DNA of 64,000 nt from Parvibaculum sedimenti. Its GTDB lineage: Bacteria > Pseudomonadota > Alphaproteobacteria > Parvibaculales > Parvibaculaceae. The translations under genes were made by a program, and so were the position numbers. How positions within the stretch are numbered: position 1 is the first letter of the stretch; each line of letters opens with the position of its first letter. The notes under the pieces were generated by a model. That model saw only the letters and a list, made by a program, of their open reading frames with translations. It had not been told where the DNA came from and ran no database searches. The stretch is taken from the NCBI RefSeq assembly GCF_009184905.1, contig NZ_WESC01000007.1, positions 62,001 to 126,000 on the forward strand. The letters are read 5' to 3'. This document shows, in pieces, positions 9,925-18,193 of the stretch.

Positions 9925-11067
9925 TCAAACAATGTCCTCATGTCCGTCTATCTGAACAACCGTGTCCGTGTAGAAGCCGTTGAAGGCGGTTTGCATACCG
10001 ATCGAATAAGCGCCCATGCGACGGAACTCGATCCAGTCGCCTTCGGCAATGCCGTCCGGCAGTTCGAATTCAACCCCGAAAACATCGAGGCTGTCGCAAG
10101 TTGGCCCGAAGATTCGGAAGCTCTTTGCTTCTCCCGTCACCGGAACGCAACGACCGTCGCGGCGCCCGAGCGCACGAACCGGCGGCTTCAGTGGCCCGAG
10201 CTGTATCTCGGCGAGGCAACCATAAATGCCGTCATTGATGTAGAGGTCGCTGCCCTTGCGAAGCTGCACCTGCGCGAGCACCGAGCAGCCATCGGCAACA
10301 AGTGCGCGGCCCGGCTCCGCATATAGCGGCAAGTCGAGCTTGAGTTCTGCGCGCGCCGCCTTGACGACCGAGAAGAATGTCTCGATCGGCGGAACGGGAT
10401 CGCCATACTCGGCGGGATAGCCGCCGCCAACGTCGATATAGTCGATCGGCACATTGGCGCGTTGCGCAATGACCGCCGCCTCTGCCATGGCGACGCGATA
10501 GGCTTCCGGGTCGGGGCACTGGCTGCCGACGTGGAATGCGATTGCCGTGCGCATTCCGCGACGGTTCGCCTCCTTCAACAACGCAACGGCATCGTCAGGC
10601 ACCGCGCCGAACTTCGACGAGAGATTATAGACGGCCGCCCCTTTGGGCGTCGCGATCCGCACCTCCACGGTAATGCCGGTGCCAACGACATCACAGAGCT
10701 TGTCCAACTCATCGATGTGATCGACCACATAATGTTCAAGCCCGTAAACCTCGTGCGCCGACTCCAATGCGCCCCGGCTTTTCACCGGATGGTTGAAGTA
10801 GCAATGAGCGTCCGGAAAGAGCTCCGAGACCTTGGCGATCTCGGGCAGGGAGGCCGTATCGAAATGCCGCACGCCAGCGGCGTAGAGCGCGCGAAGCACA
10901 TGCGGATCAGGATTGCATTTCACCGCGTAGAGGACGGTGCCCGGAAAGCCGTCGAGGAACGCCCTCGCCCGGTCCTTGAGTATTTCGGGAAAGACCATGA
11001 ACACGGGATAAGACGGGTTAAGCCGTTCGATGACATCGGCGACGGAACGAAACCTGACTTCTTTCAC
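9925..11067 (-). CDS. Ornithine/lysine decarboxylase-type PLP enzyme (fold III)
   Basis: A 380-residue eukaryotic-type ornithine decarboxylase relative that probably makes putrescine or cadaverine. The PLP lysine is Lys50 in TVLYAVKCNPDP. HVGSQCPDPEAY, VDVGGGYP-like YIDVGGGYPAEY and LYAEPGRALVADG form the phosphate and pyridine sites, and FGPTCDSLDVF carries the catalytic cysteine that completes the active site from the other subunit. Length is normal. Bacterial members often act on both ornithine and lysine, so specificity is left open. The beta-hydroxyacid dehydrogenase upstream on the same strand is 24 bases away and could be co-transcribed. Confidence 0.9.
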   Translation of the reverse strand: MKEVRFRSVADVIERLNPSYPVFMVFPEILKDRARAFLDGFPGTVLYAVKCNPDPHVLRALYAAGVRHFDTASLPEIAKVSELFPDAHCYFNHPVKSRGALESAHEVYGLEHYVVDHIDELDKLCDVVGTGITVEVRIATPKGAAVYNLSSKFGAVPDDAVALLKEANRRGMRTAIAFHVGSQCPDPEAYRVAMAEAAVIAQRANVPIDYIDVGGGYPAEYGDPVPPIETFFSVVKAARAELKLDLPLYAEPGRALVADGCSVLAQVQLRKGSDLYINDGIYGCLAEIQLGPLKPPVRALGRRDGRCVPVTGEAKSFRIFGPTCDSLDVFGVEFELPDGIAEGDWIEFRRMGAYSIGMQTAFNGFYTDTVVQIDGHEDIV

Positions 11068-11091
11068 GTGTTGGCCCTTTCGATCAGCGTC

Positions 11092-11961
11092 TCACTTCAG
11101 CAGCCGCGCAATGAGGCTCGATGTATCCCAGCGGCCGCCATCCATTGTCTGCACTTCACCATAGAACTGGTCAACCAGCGCAGTGACAGGAAGATGCGCG
11201 CCATTCGCCCGCGCCTCTTCGAGACAGATGGCGAGGTCCTTGCGCATCCAGTCCACTGCGAAGCCGTGATTGAACTCACCAGCTATCATCGTCTTGTAAC
11301 GGTTTTCCATCTGCCAGGATTGCGCCGCGCCCTTGGAGATGACGTCGATGACGGCCTCGGGATCGAGCCCCGCCTTCATCGCGAATTGGATGCCTTCCGA
11401 AAGCGCCTCGACGAGGCCCGCAATGCAGATCTGGTTGACCATCTTGGTGAGCTGCCCGGCGCCCGCAGGCCCCAGGCGCCTGACGGCCCGGGCATAGGCC
11501 GCAATGATCGGCTCTACAGCCGCGTAGCTTGCCAACTCGCCACCCGCCATGACGGTGAGGGCGCCATTTTGCGCACCCGCCTGCCCGCCCGATACCGGCG
11601 CGTCAACAAAGCCGAGACCGCGCTCCCGCGCCGCCGCGTCGAGTTCGCGGGCGAGTTCCGCAGAGGCCGTCGTATGGTCGACAAAGATTGCGCCACGGTC
11701 CATCGCGTCGAACGCGCCCCCGGCACCCGTCGTTACCTGACGCACATCGTCGTCGTTTCCGACACAGGCGAAGACGAAGCGAGCACCCTTCGCGGCTTCG
11801 CCAGGGGTCGGGGCGGCGCGCCCGCCATGCTCCGCGGTCCATTTGGCCGCTTTTTCGGCTGTCCGGTTGTAGACGGTCACATCGTGACCGGCCTTGGCCA
11901 GATGCCCCGCCATGGGATAGCCCATGACACCGAGCCCCAGGAACGCAACTTTCTCCGCCAT
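11092..11961 (-). CDS. NAD(P)-dependent beta-hydroxyacid dehydrogenase (3-hydroxyisobutyrate dehydrogenase family)
   Basis: A 289-residue two-domain dehydrogenase. The Rossmann motif VAFLGLGVMGYPMAGHL starts the protein, VDAPVSGGQAGAQNGALTVM is the substrate-binding loop, and GQLTKMVNQ carries the catalytic lysine. Related enzymes act on 3-hydroxyisobutyrate, tartronate semialdehyde, glyoxylate or succinic semialdehyde; the substrate here is not determined. ATG 11961 matches the family start better than the ATG 33 bases upstream. It precedes the PLP decarboxylase on the same strand. Confidence 0.9.
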   Translation of the reverse strand: MAEKVAFLGLGVMGYPMAGHLAKAGHDVTVYNRTAEKAAKWTAEHGGRAAPTPGEAAKGARFVFACVGNDDDVRQVTTGAGGAFDAMDRGAIFVDHTTASAELARELDAAARERGLGFVDAPVSGGQAGAQNGALTVMAGGELASYAAVEPIIAAYARAVRRLGPAGAGQLTKMVNQICIAGLVEALSEGIQFAMKAGLDPEAVIDVISKGAAQSWQMENRYKTMIAGEFNHGFAVDWMRKDLAICLEEARANGAHLPVTALVDQFYGEVQTMDGGRWDTSSLIARLLK

Positions 11962-12067
11962 TATCGCCTCGCCTTGCCTGCAATACCTTGCCATGCACTG
12001 TTTCTAGCAGGCAGGGACCGAAATTCAAACGGAGCTGACCGGCGACTTTAATCCGTATACAAATCGA

Positions 12068-12862
12068 CTATTTCACTTCGCCCTCGGCGGCGATGCGTCC
12101 GGTCTTGCAGAGCGTTGAGGACTCATTGCCGCATTCCGCATAATAGAGGCGGACGACGGAGCCATCCGCCGTGAGGTCGTAGCAGTCTTTCGTGCCGTAA
12201 TTGATGATATCCGACTGATGGCACCAGCGGTCGCCCTCGACCCACCAATGGCCCTCGCCGCTCTCGCTCCGCGTCGAGGAATATTGGCTGTGATAGGTCT
12301 GGAAGTAGTAATGCGTGAGCGTCACCTTGCTCGTGCCATCCGCGTGAAGCTCGATCACTGTATTGATGAGGCGATTGCTTCCCTGCTGGTCGAGACGGCC
12401 CATTTCGAGGTGAAACTCCCGCCCACCCATGCGCGTGCGTATGTCGTTGCCGGTGAGCGCGACGCCTTTATGGGCCGGTATCGGATCAAGAACGTCTGTG
12501 GCTGGCGCAACGGGCATGATCCCCGCGCCTTTCAGCCCCTCTTTCGGTTGCTCGACCGGCTTTTCAATGACCTTTGGCGGCCTGGGACGCGAGGCCTTGC
12601 GCGCCGGCTTCGGCTCGGGCTTCGGCTTCGGCTCGATCTTGGGCGGCGGCGGCAATTCCCTGGGCTTTGGTGTCGGGAAGATCGTAACCGCGACGAGCCG
12701 CTCGGCTCGCGGCAGCATATCGTCCTCTGATGTCACGATGAAATAGACCGGCACATGCACCAGAAGCGCGAACGCAAGCCCCCAATAGCGCAGACGACTG
12801 CGGCGCGGACGCGCCCAGCCTTGAGCGGAGAATGCCGCATGAGCCGAATCGATTGAAACCAT
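12068..12862 (-). CDS. Membrane-anchored periplasmic protein with TonB-like N-terminus, unknown C-terminal domain
   Basis: A 264-residue protein that I do not recognise as a known family. A basic cytoplasmic start is followed by one membrane segment (about 27-43, YWGLAFALLVHVPVYFIV) and a long Pro/Lys/Glu-rich spacer (about 64-108) like that of TonB. The C-terminal half lacks the TonB fold: it is Tyr/Trp-rich with four cysteines (in WCHQSD, KDCYD, AECGN and TLCKTG) that could form periplasmic disulfides. It is divergent from the MarR gene at 13124. No ExbB or ExbD genes are nearby. Confidence 0.75.
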   Translation of the reverse strand: MVSIDSAHAAFSAQGWARPRRSRLRYWGLAFALLVHVPVYFIVTSEDDMLPRAERLVAVTIFPTPKPRELPPPPKIEPKPKPEPKPARKASRPRPPKVIEKPVEQPKEGLKGAGIMPVAPATDVLDPIPAHKGVALTGNDIRTRMGGREFHLEMGRLDQQGSNRLINTVIELHADGTSKVTLTHYYFQTYHSQYSSTRSESGEGHWWVEGDRWCHQSDIINYGTKDCYDLTADGSVVRLYYAECGNESSTLCKTGRIAAEGEVK

Positions 12863-13123
12863 AGCTGCGCCGTGCGCCGCCTGCGCGGCACAACCTCCCT
12901 CTCTGGCCGGGACTGGCTACACGGAAATTACGGTTCCTCCCCGGAACCTCACTCCCCATTCGCGACGTTTTTATATCGCGAGAGCCTCCCTTTTAGTAAT
13001 TTGGCATTACGAAACCACCGGGGAAGCGACGCGTCAAGCCGCGTGTCGTATCCGACAAGAATTTAAAACAGGCAGCATAATGCCGCATAATCCGGATACG
13101 GATTGGTTGGGGGGAGACGCGAA

Positions 13124-13633
13124 GTGGCAAAGCACAGAGAGGATGCCGGGCGCATTGCAGGCAGCACGCCTTCGGACAAAGACATCGACACTCGCCTGTC
13201 GCCGCAATATTTTCTGAACCTCATCACCGAGGTCGGTGCCCTGCTCGCGAAGCTCTATGACCGGCGCAGCGGCCTCAGCCGCAACCAGACTCAAATCATC
13301 ACCGCCCTCCTGCAGCATGACGGCCAGACGCAGACCGACCTCGCGCAGGAGCTTCACATCCACAAGGTCTCGATCGGGATTTATGTGAACGAGCTGGAAG
13401 CGCTCGGCCTGGTGGAGCGCCGCGCGCATCCGACCGACCGTCGCGCCAAGTGCATCTACCTGACGCCGCTGCTCCATGCACACAAGGATCAGGGCATGGC
13501 CCATTACGCCGACATTCACAATGCGGCGATCGATGGTATAGGGCTGGATGAATATCTGACCATGCTCGACTGCATCGCACTCATGCGCGGCAATCTCGTC
13601 AGAACCGACGGCATGGACCAGGCCGGGGCCTGA
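13124..13633 (+). CDS. MarR-family transcriptional regulator
   Basis: A 169-residue winged-helix regulator. The DNA-binding core is QTQIITALLQHDG, TDLAQELHIHKVSIGIYVNELE and GLVERRAHPTDRRAKCIYLT, with the DRR wing typical of MarR. GTG 13124 was chosen because a GGGGGGAG ribosome site lies seven bases upstream; a TTG at 13103 is the alternative. The gene is convergent with the flavin reductase gene (three bases between stops) and divergent from the TonB-like gene, whose 261-base shared upstream region is its likely control point. The ligand is unknown. Confidence 0.88.
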   Translation: MAKHREDAGRIAGSTPSDKDIDTRLSPQYFLNLITEVGALLAKLYDRRSGLSRNQTQIITALLQHDGQTQTDLAQELHIHKVSIGIYVNELEALGLVERRAHPTDRRAKCIYLTPLLHAHKDQGMAHYADIHNAAIDGIGLDEYLTMLDCIALMRGNLVRTDGMDQAGA

Positions 13634-13636
13634 AAC

Positions 13637-14128
13637 TCAGGGCGTCCCCTCGGCAAGGCCCTTGTAGCCGCCACGATGATAGAGCAGCGGGCGTCCGTCT
13701 TCCGAATATTCGAAATGCAGGACGCGGCCGATAAAGATGATGTGGTCGCCGCCCTCATGCCGCGCCTCGACGCTGCACTCGAAATGCGCCAACGCCTCCT
13801 CCAGCGCCGGGCAGCCATTGCAGGCGCCGGTGCGGAGCGCCAGCCCTTCGAGGCTGTGATCGCCCTGCTTCGACAGGCGGTTGGAAATGTCGCGATGATC
13901 CTCGCGCAGCACGTTCACCGTGAAGCCCGTCACCGCCTCGAAGACCGGCAGCGTGTCCGACTTGCGATCGAGGCTCCAGAGCACCAGAGGCGGATCGAGA
14001 GAAACGGAGGAGAAGGAATTCACCGTTATTCCGATCGGCGGGCGGCCTTCGAGCTGGGCCGTGATCACCGCCACGCCGGTCGTAAAGCAACCCAGCGCAT
14101 TGCGGAACTTGCGAGTGTCGTGCGTCAT
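13637..14128 (-). CDS. Flavin reductase family (HpaC/DIM6-type) protein
   Basis: A 163-residue FMN-binding split-barrel flavin reductase, the small partner that supplies reduced flavin to two-component monooxygenases. Seen: FRNALGCFTTGVAVIT, PPIGITVNSFSSVSLDPPLVLWSL, FTVNVL, and HIIFIGRVLHFEYSEDGRPLLYHRGGY at the end. ATG 14128 gives the family start MTHDTRKFRNALGCF. No oxygenase partner gene is adjacent, so its partner must be elsewhere or it acts alone. Confidence 0.9.
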   Translation of the reverse strand: MTHDTRKFRNALGCFTTGVAVITAQLEGRPPIGITVNSFSSVSLDPPLVLWSLDRKSDTLPVFEAVTGFTVNVLREDHRDISNRLSKQGDHSLEGLALRTGACNGCPALEEALAHFECSVEARHEGGDHIIFIGRVLHFEYSEDGRPLLYHRGGYKGLAEGTP

Positions 14129-14368
14129 TTGGGGCGATCTTCTCCCTGTACCAACCTTCCGGGACTGCCGCTTCAGGCGGCTTTTGTCCGACGGCCAATC
14201 GGTTAAATCCCAGTAAATTGGCCCGCGCAACCCGCAGCCAGCGCAAATCCAACGTTTTTTCTGCAAAACCAGCGGATTAAACCCGCTGTTAATCGCAAGC
14301 CGACAGAATGCCTGTGTCGGGGTGCGACGGCACCTTTGTGGGGTTCTTAATAGAAAGTATCGGGCGCG

Positions 14369-15235
14369 ATGAAGCTGCTCATCGGCATGTTCGTTGTTCT
14401 GGCCAGCGTCTTCGGCGGCTATCTCGCCAATGGCGGGCACATAGCCGTGCTCTTCCAGCCCTTCGAACTTCTCATCATTCTCGGCGCGGCCATGGGCGGC
14501 TTCATCATCGGCAATCCGCCGGCGGTGCTCAAAGCCATGGGCGGCATGTTCGGTACGCTGTTCAAGGGTTCGCGCTATGACAAGAGCGCCTATCTCGAAC
14601 TGCTCGGCCTTCAGTTCACGCTCTTCAAGCTCGCCAAGAGCAAGGGCAATCTCGCGCTTGAGGCGCATATCGAAAACCCCGCCGAATCCGCGATCTTCGC
14701 GCAGTTTCCCCGCTTCGCGTCAGACCACCACGCAGTCGAGTTCATGTGTGACTACCTGCGCATGATCACGCTCGGCACGGAGGTTGCGCATGAGCTTGAA
14801 GCGCTGATGGACGAGGAGCTCGAAACGCATCATCAGGAGCGCGAGCGCATCGTGATGAGCCTTCAGTCGCTCGCCGATGGCACACCCGCCCTTGGCATCG
14901 TCGCGGCCGTGCTCGGCGTCATCCACACCATGGGCTCGATCACCGAGCCGCCGGAAGTTCTCGGCCATCTGATCGGGGGCGCGCTTGTCGGCACATTCCT
15001 CGGCGTCCTCTGCGCCTATGGCTTCTTCAGCCCGATGGCACAGTCGCTGCGCAACATCTACGAAGCCGAAGATAAATATTATCTCTCCATGAAGGCCGGC
15101 CTCCTCGCGCATATGTCGGGCTACGCGCCCGCCGTTTCGATCGAGTTCGCCCGCAAGGCCCTCATGTCGGATGTGCGCCCGACCTTCATCGAAGTGGAGC
15201 AGTCGACGGCCAATCTGCAACCCGCAGCGGGCTGA
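14369..15235 (+). CDS. motA: Flagellar motor stator protein MotA
   Basis: A 288-residue inner-membrane protein with four membrane segments, which with MotB forms the proton-driven stator. The start GMFVVLASVFGGYLANGGHIAVL, the long cytoplasmic loop (about 70-165) and the paired C-terminal helices (TPALGIVAAVLGVIHTMGSI and LVGTFLGVLCAYGFFSPMA) are typical. motB follows 26 bases later. A small inverted repeat CAGCGG/CCGCTG (14270-14288) lies in the upstream 240-base gap, which holds no other gene. No other flagellar gene is in the window. Confidence 0.96.
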   Translation: MKLLIGMFVVLASVFGGYLANGGHIAVLFQPFELLIILGAAMGGFIIGNPPAVLKAMGGMFGTLFKGSRYDKSAYLELLGLQFTLFKLAKSKGNLALEAHIENPAESAIFAQFPRFASDHHAVEFMCDYLRMITLGTEVAHELEALMDEELETHHQERERIVMSLQSLADGTPALGIVAAVLGVIHTMGSITEPPEVLGHLIGGALVGTFLGVLCAYGFFSPMAQSLRNIYEAEDKYYLSMKAGLLAHMSGYAPAVSIEFARKALMSDVRPTFIEVEQSTANLQPAAG

Positions 15236-15261
15236 ACGCACGCACGTAACGGGAGGCCAGG

Positions 15262-16212
15262 ATGGCCGTATCGAACGAACAACCGATCATCATCAAGCGC
15301 ATCAAGAAGCAGGCTCATGCCCATCACGGCGGCGCCTGGAAGATCGCTTATGCCGACTTCGTGACGGCGATGATGGCCTTCTTTCTGCTGATGTGGCTCA
15401 TCAGCATGACGACCCCGGAGCAGAAGCAGGGGCTCGCCGATTACTTCGCGCCCGCAAGTGTCAGCCGCTCGACCAGCGGTGCCGGCGGCGTTCTGGGCGG
15501 CACCGCCTTCGAACTCGAAGGCGCGCGCATGGCCGGCTCCGCGCCCCGCGTGGTCATGACCATCTCGACGCCCGCCGCGCCGAAAAGCCCCGAGACGAAC
15601 GACAAGCGCACAGCCAGTGCGTCGAACGGCACGATGGAGTCCACCAACTCCACTCAATCCTCGCCCAGCCAGACGACATCGAACGCTGCCGCCGCCGAAG
15701 CCATATCGCGCGACGAACAGAATTTCCGCAGCGCCGCCGAAAGCCTGCGCCAGGCGATGCAGAACGACCCCGATCTCGCCGAGCTGTCGAAGAACGTCAT
15801 CATCGACGAGACACCCGAAGGCCTGCGTGTGCAGATCGTCGATCAGGACGGGCGCTCCATGTTCCCCTCCGGCCTTGCCGAACCCTATGAGCGGACACGA
15901 AAGCTGATCGAGGCCGTCGCCAAGATCGTGATGAAGCTCCCGAACCGCATCAGCATTTCCGGCCACACGGACTCGACGCCCTTTACCGGAGCGCCCGGTT
16001 ACGGAAACTGGGAACTGACGTCCGACCGCGCCAATGCCGCACGCCGCATCATGGCGCGGCAGGGCCTTCCCGGCGACCGCATCTATCAGGTCGTCGGCAA
16101 GGCCGACTCCGAGCCGCTTTTCCCTGAAGATCCCCACATGGCTGCAAACCGGCGCCTGTCGATCGTGCTGCTCCGCGAAGCCCCTGCCATGCCGGCCAAC
16201 TTCAAGCCCTGA
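15262..16212 (+). CDS. motB: Flagellar motor stator protein MotB
   Basis: A 316-residue stator subunit. The single N-terminal membrane helix carries the proton-binding aspartate in WKIAYADFVTAMMAFFLLMW. A Ser/Thr/Asn-rich linker (about 100-150) leads to the OmpA-like peptidoglycan-binding domain with ISGHTDSTPF, WELTSDRANAARR and NRRLSIVLL. It follows motA with a gap of 26 bases and a GGGAGG ribosome site, so both are one operon. Length is normal for the shorter alphaproteobacterial type. Confidence 0.96.
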   Translation: MAVSNEQPIIIKRIKKQAHAHHGGAWKIAYADFVTAMMAFFLLMWLISMTTPEQKQGLADYFAPASVSRSTSGAGGVLGGTAFELEGARMAGSAPRVVMTISTPAAPKSPETNDKRTASASNGTMESTNSTQSSPSQTTSNAAAAEAISRDEQNFRSAAESLRQAMQNDPDLAELSKNVIIDETPEGLRVQIVDQDGRSMFPSGLAEPYERTRKLIEAVAKIVMKLPNRISISGHTDSTPFTGAPGYGNWELTSDRANAARRIMARQGLPGDRIYQVVGKADSEPLFPEDPHMAANRRLSIVLLREAPAMPANFKP

Positions 16213-16287
16213 CCGACCCGGCCTTGCAGTGGTCCTGTCCGTCGCCTATCTCAAAGGGGTCTGAGGAACAGGGAGCTTGCGGGCGAG

Positions 16288-16770
16288 ATGAGCGACGAAA
16301 ACAGTCTGGTCGGGCTCGAACCCGCCCGGTCCGGCGGCTATGACTGGCCCAGGGGCACTTTCGACGGGATCATCGCGGCCCGGGCACTTGCCTATATCGC
16401 CGACCTTCTGGTGCTGTTGGTCATCATCACCGCAGCGATCATCGTCTTCGGCATTCTGGGAATTCTGACCTTCGGCCTTTTATGGCCCGGAGCGGCGCTG
16501 ACGCCGCTCATAACGCTTGCCTATTTCGTCCTCAGCCTCGGCGGGCCCAACTCCGCGACGCCCGGCATGCGCTGGCAGGGAATCGAGCTCAGGACCTGGG
16601 ACGGGCGGCGCCCCGGTTATCTCCAGGCGGCGCTACAGACAATCCTCTTCTATATAACGGTCGGCATCAGTTGGGCCGTGGTCCTCATCGTGCCCTTCTT
16701 CAACGAGCGCCGCCGCGGCCTGCACGACTTCCTCTGCGGCACGGTCGTCGTCCATCGCGAGCCGGTCTGA
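16288..16770 (+). CDS. RDD-family membrane protein
   Basis: A 160-residue membrane protein of the RDD family. Family features are the early arginine and aspartate in AARALAYIADLLVLLV, two helices, the loop SLGGPNSATPGMRWQGIEL, and a third helix ending in NERRRGLHDFLCGTVVV. RDD proteins are poorly defined, and some have been linked to ion exchange. It follows motB by 75 bases and may be read from the same transcript, but no functional link to motility is known. Confidence 0.85.
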   Translation: MSDENSLVGLEPARSGGYDWPRGTFDGIIAARALAYIADLLVLLVIITAAIIVFGILGILTFGLLWPGAALTPLITLAYFVLSLGGPNSATPGMRWQGIELRTWDGRRPGYLQAALQTILFYITVGISWAVVLIVPFFNERRRGLHDFLCGTVVVHREPV

Positions 16771-16864
16771 GCCGCGCAAGGGGGCTCGTCATCGGGCGCC
16801 TTCGCCATTATCCTGTGTCCATTGAGGATCAGGCATCGGTGTGCAAGGCGATCGGGACGCAGAC

Positions 16865-17605
16865 GTGACAGAACATTTTGGCAACCGCTTTCCGCAGTTC
16901 TACATCACGACGCCACAGCCTTGCCCTTACCTGCCCGGCCGCTACGAGAAGAAGGTCTTCACGCATCTCCTCGGCGAGAATGCCGTCGCGCTCAACAATG
17001 TGCTGACGCAATCGGGCTTTCGCCGCAGCCAGAACATCGCCTATCGCCCGGCCTGCGACGGCTGCGCGGCTTGCGTATCGGTGCGCATCGTCGTCGATGA
17101 GTTCGAACCAAATCGCAGCTTCCGCCGCGTGCTGGCCCGCAACGAAGACCTCAATGGCGAGGAGAAGCCCGCGCGCGCGACGCCGGAACAGTTCTCACTG
17201 CTGCGCGTCTATCTCGATGCACGCCACGCGGAAGGCGGCATGGCGGACATGACATCCCTCGATTATGTCTCGATGATCGAGGACACCAACGTCATGACAT
17301 CGGTGGTCGAGTATCGTTCGCCGCCAGCATCCGACGAGGAAAAGGCCCCGCTCATCGCCGCCGCGCTCACCGACACGCTCGAAGATGGACTCTCCATGGT
17401 CTACAGCTTCTTCGACACCAGCGCGGAGGAGCGCAGCCTCGGCACCTTCATGGTGCTCGACCACATCAGGCGGGCGCAGCGCAAGGGCCTGCCTTACGTC
17501 TATCTCGGCTATTGGGTCGCCGATTGCCGCAAGATGGCCTACAAGATGCGCTACCGTCCGCTTGAAGCGTTGGGAATGAACGGCTGGGAACGCCATCCCG
17601 CCTGA
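16865..17605 (+). CDS. bpt: Aspartate/glutamate leucyltransferase (Bpt)
   Basis: A 246-residue ATE/Bpt enzyme that adds leucine from Leu-tRNA to proteins with N-terminal Asp or Glu, marking them for ClpAP degradation (N-end rule). The N-terminal motif [17 protein letters not shown] and the cysteine cluster [14 protein letters not shown] are diagnostic, and the C-terminal GNAT-like domain includes [27 protein letters not shown] 16865 gives the usual MTEHF start; GTG 16841 is an in-frame alternative. It is followed 49 bases later by a small anchored protein. Confidence 0.92.
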   Translation: MTEHFGNRFPQFYITTPQPCPYLPGRYEKKVFTHLLGENAVALNNVLTQSGFRRSQNIAYRPACDGCAACVSVRIVVDEFEPNRSFRRVLARNEDLNGEEKPARATPEQFSLLRVYLDARHAEGGMADMTSLDYVSMIEDTNVMTSVVEYRSPPASDEEKAPLIAAALTDTLEDGLSMVYSFFDTSAEERSLGTFMVLDHIRRAQRKGLPYVYLGYWVADCRKMAYKMRYRPLEALGMNGWERHPA

Positions 17606-17654
17606 ACCCGGAAAACACCCACCCCGGAAAAATAGAAGAAGCACCGGAGAAGAG

Positions 17655-18137
17655 ATGACCGATCCGAAAACGCCGTCCGATCTCGGAAAGCGGATGATGA
17701 ACATGTCCTTCGCGATGCTCGCCGCGATCGGCGTCATCGCCTATTTCATCTACACAGGCGCGGTGAAGCCCGACGAGCCCGTCACGCTCACTCTGACGAC
17801 GGAGCAGCCCGAGGCGTCCGCCGCCGGCAAGCCCATCAATCTCGACGTGACCGTCCGGCTCGAGAACAATACGAAAGAGACGCAGGCCCTGACCGCGTCC
17901 ACGCAATGCGACGTGTTCCGCTGGTTCCTGACCGACGACAAGAAAGAATTCGTGCAGTCGCAGGCCGACGACAAGGTTTGCGCACAGGTTACTGTATCCA
18001 CAGTGCTCGCCGCTCGTAACATCATGACCGAAAAGTTCCCGATCGCGCTCGACCCGAAGCGCGTTCATCCCGGCGACTATCACATCTTCGTCCGCTATTG
18101 GGGACATGAGACGAACGCCGCCGTCACCATCCGCTGA
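17655..18137 (+). CDS. Small membrane-anchored protein, BsuPI-like beta domain
   Basis: A 160-residue protein with one N-terminal membrane segment (MMNMSFAMLAAIGVIAYFIY, about 14-33) and a periplasmic beta-rich domain. The segments PINLDVTVRLENNTKE, QCDVFRWFLTDDKKEF and VHPGDYHIFVRYWG resemble the BsuPI proteinase-inhibitor-like fold, but only loosely, so the function is unknown. Two cysteines (in TQCDVF and DKVCAQ) could form a disulfide. A strong terminator follows immediately. Confidence 0.75.
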   Translation: MTDPKTPSDLGKRMMNMSFAMLAAIGVIAYFIYTGAVKPDEPVTLTLTTEQPEASAAGKPINLDVTVRLENNTKETQALTASTQCDVFRWFLTDDKKEFVQSQADDKVCAQVTVSTVLAARNIMTEKFPIALDPKRVHPGDYHIFVRYWGHETNAAVTIR

Positions 18138-18142
18138 AAAGC

Positions 18143-18173
18143 AAACGGCCCGGCAAAACTGCCGGGCCGTTTT
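18143..18173. terminator. Bidirectional intrinsic terminator
   Basis: A 13-base stem (18143-18155 against 18160-18172) with the four-base loop AAAC. A-tract and T-tract flank both sides, so it can stop both the plus-strand bpt group and the minus-strand parC transcript, which converge here. Confidence 0.85.
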
Positions 18174-18193
18174 CCAGCTCACGTTTTGGTGCG

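Noticed and set aside
10462-12051. A 529-codon plus-strand frame opposite the PLP decarboxylase and dehydrogenase genes
   Set aside because: It runs antisense through two conserved enzymes and the gap between them and has no recognisable domain.
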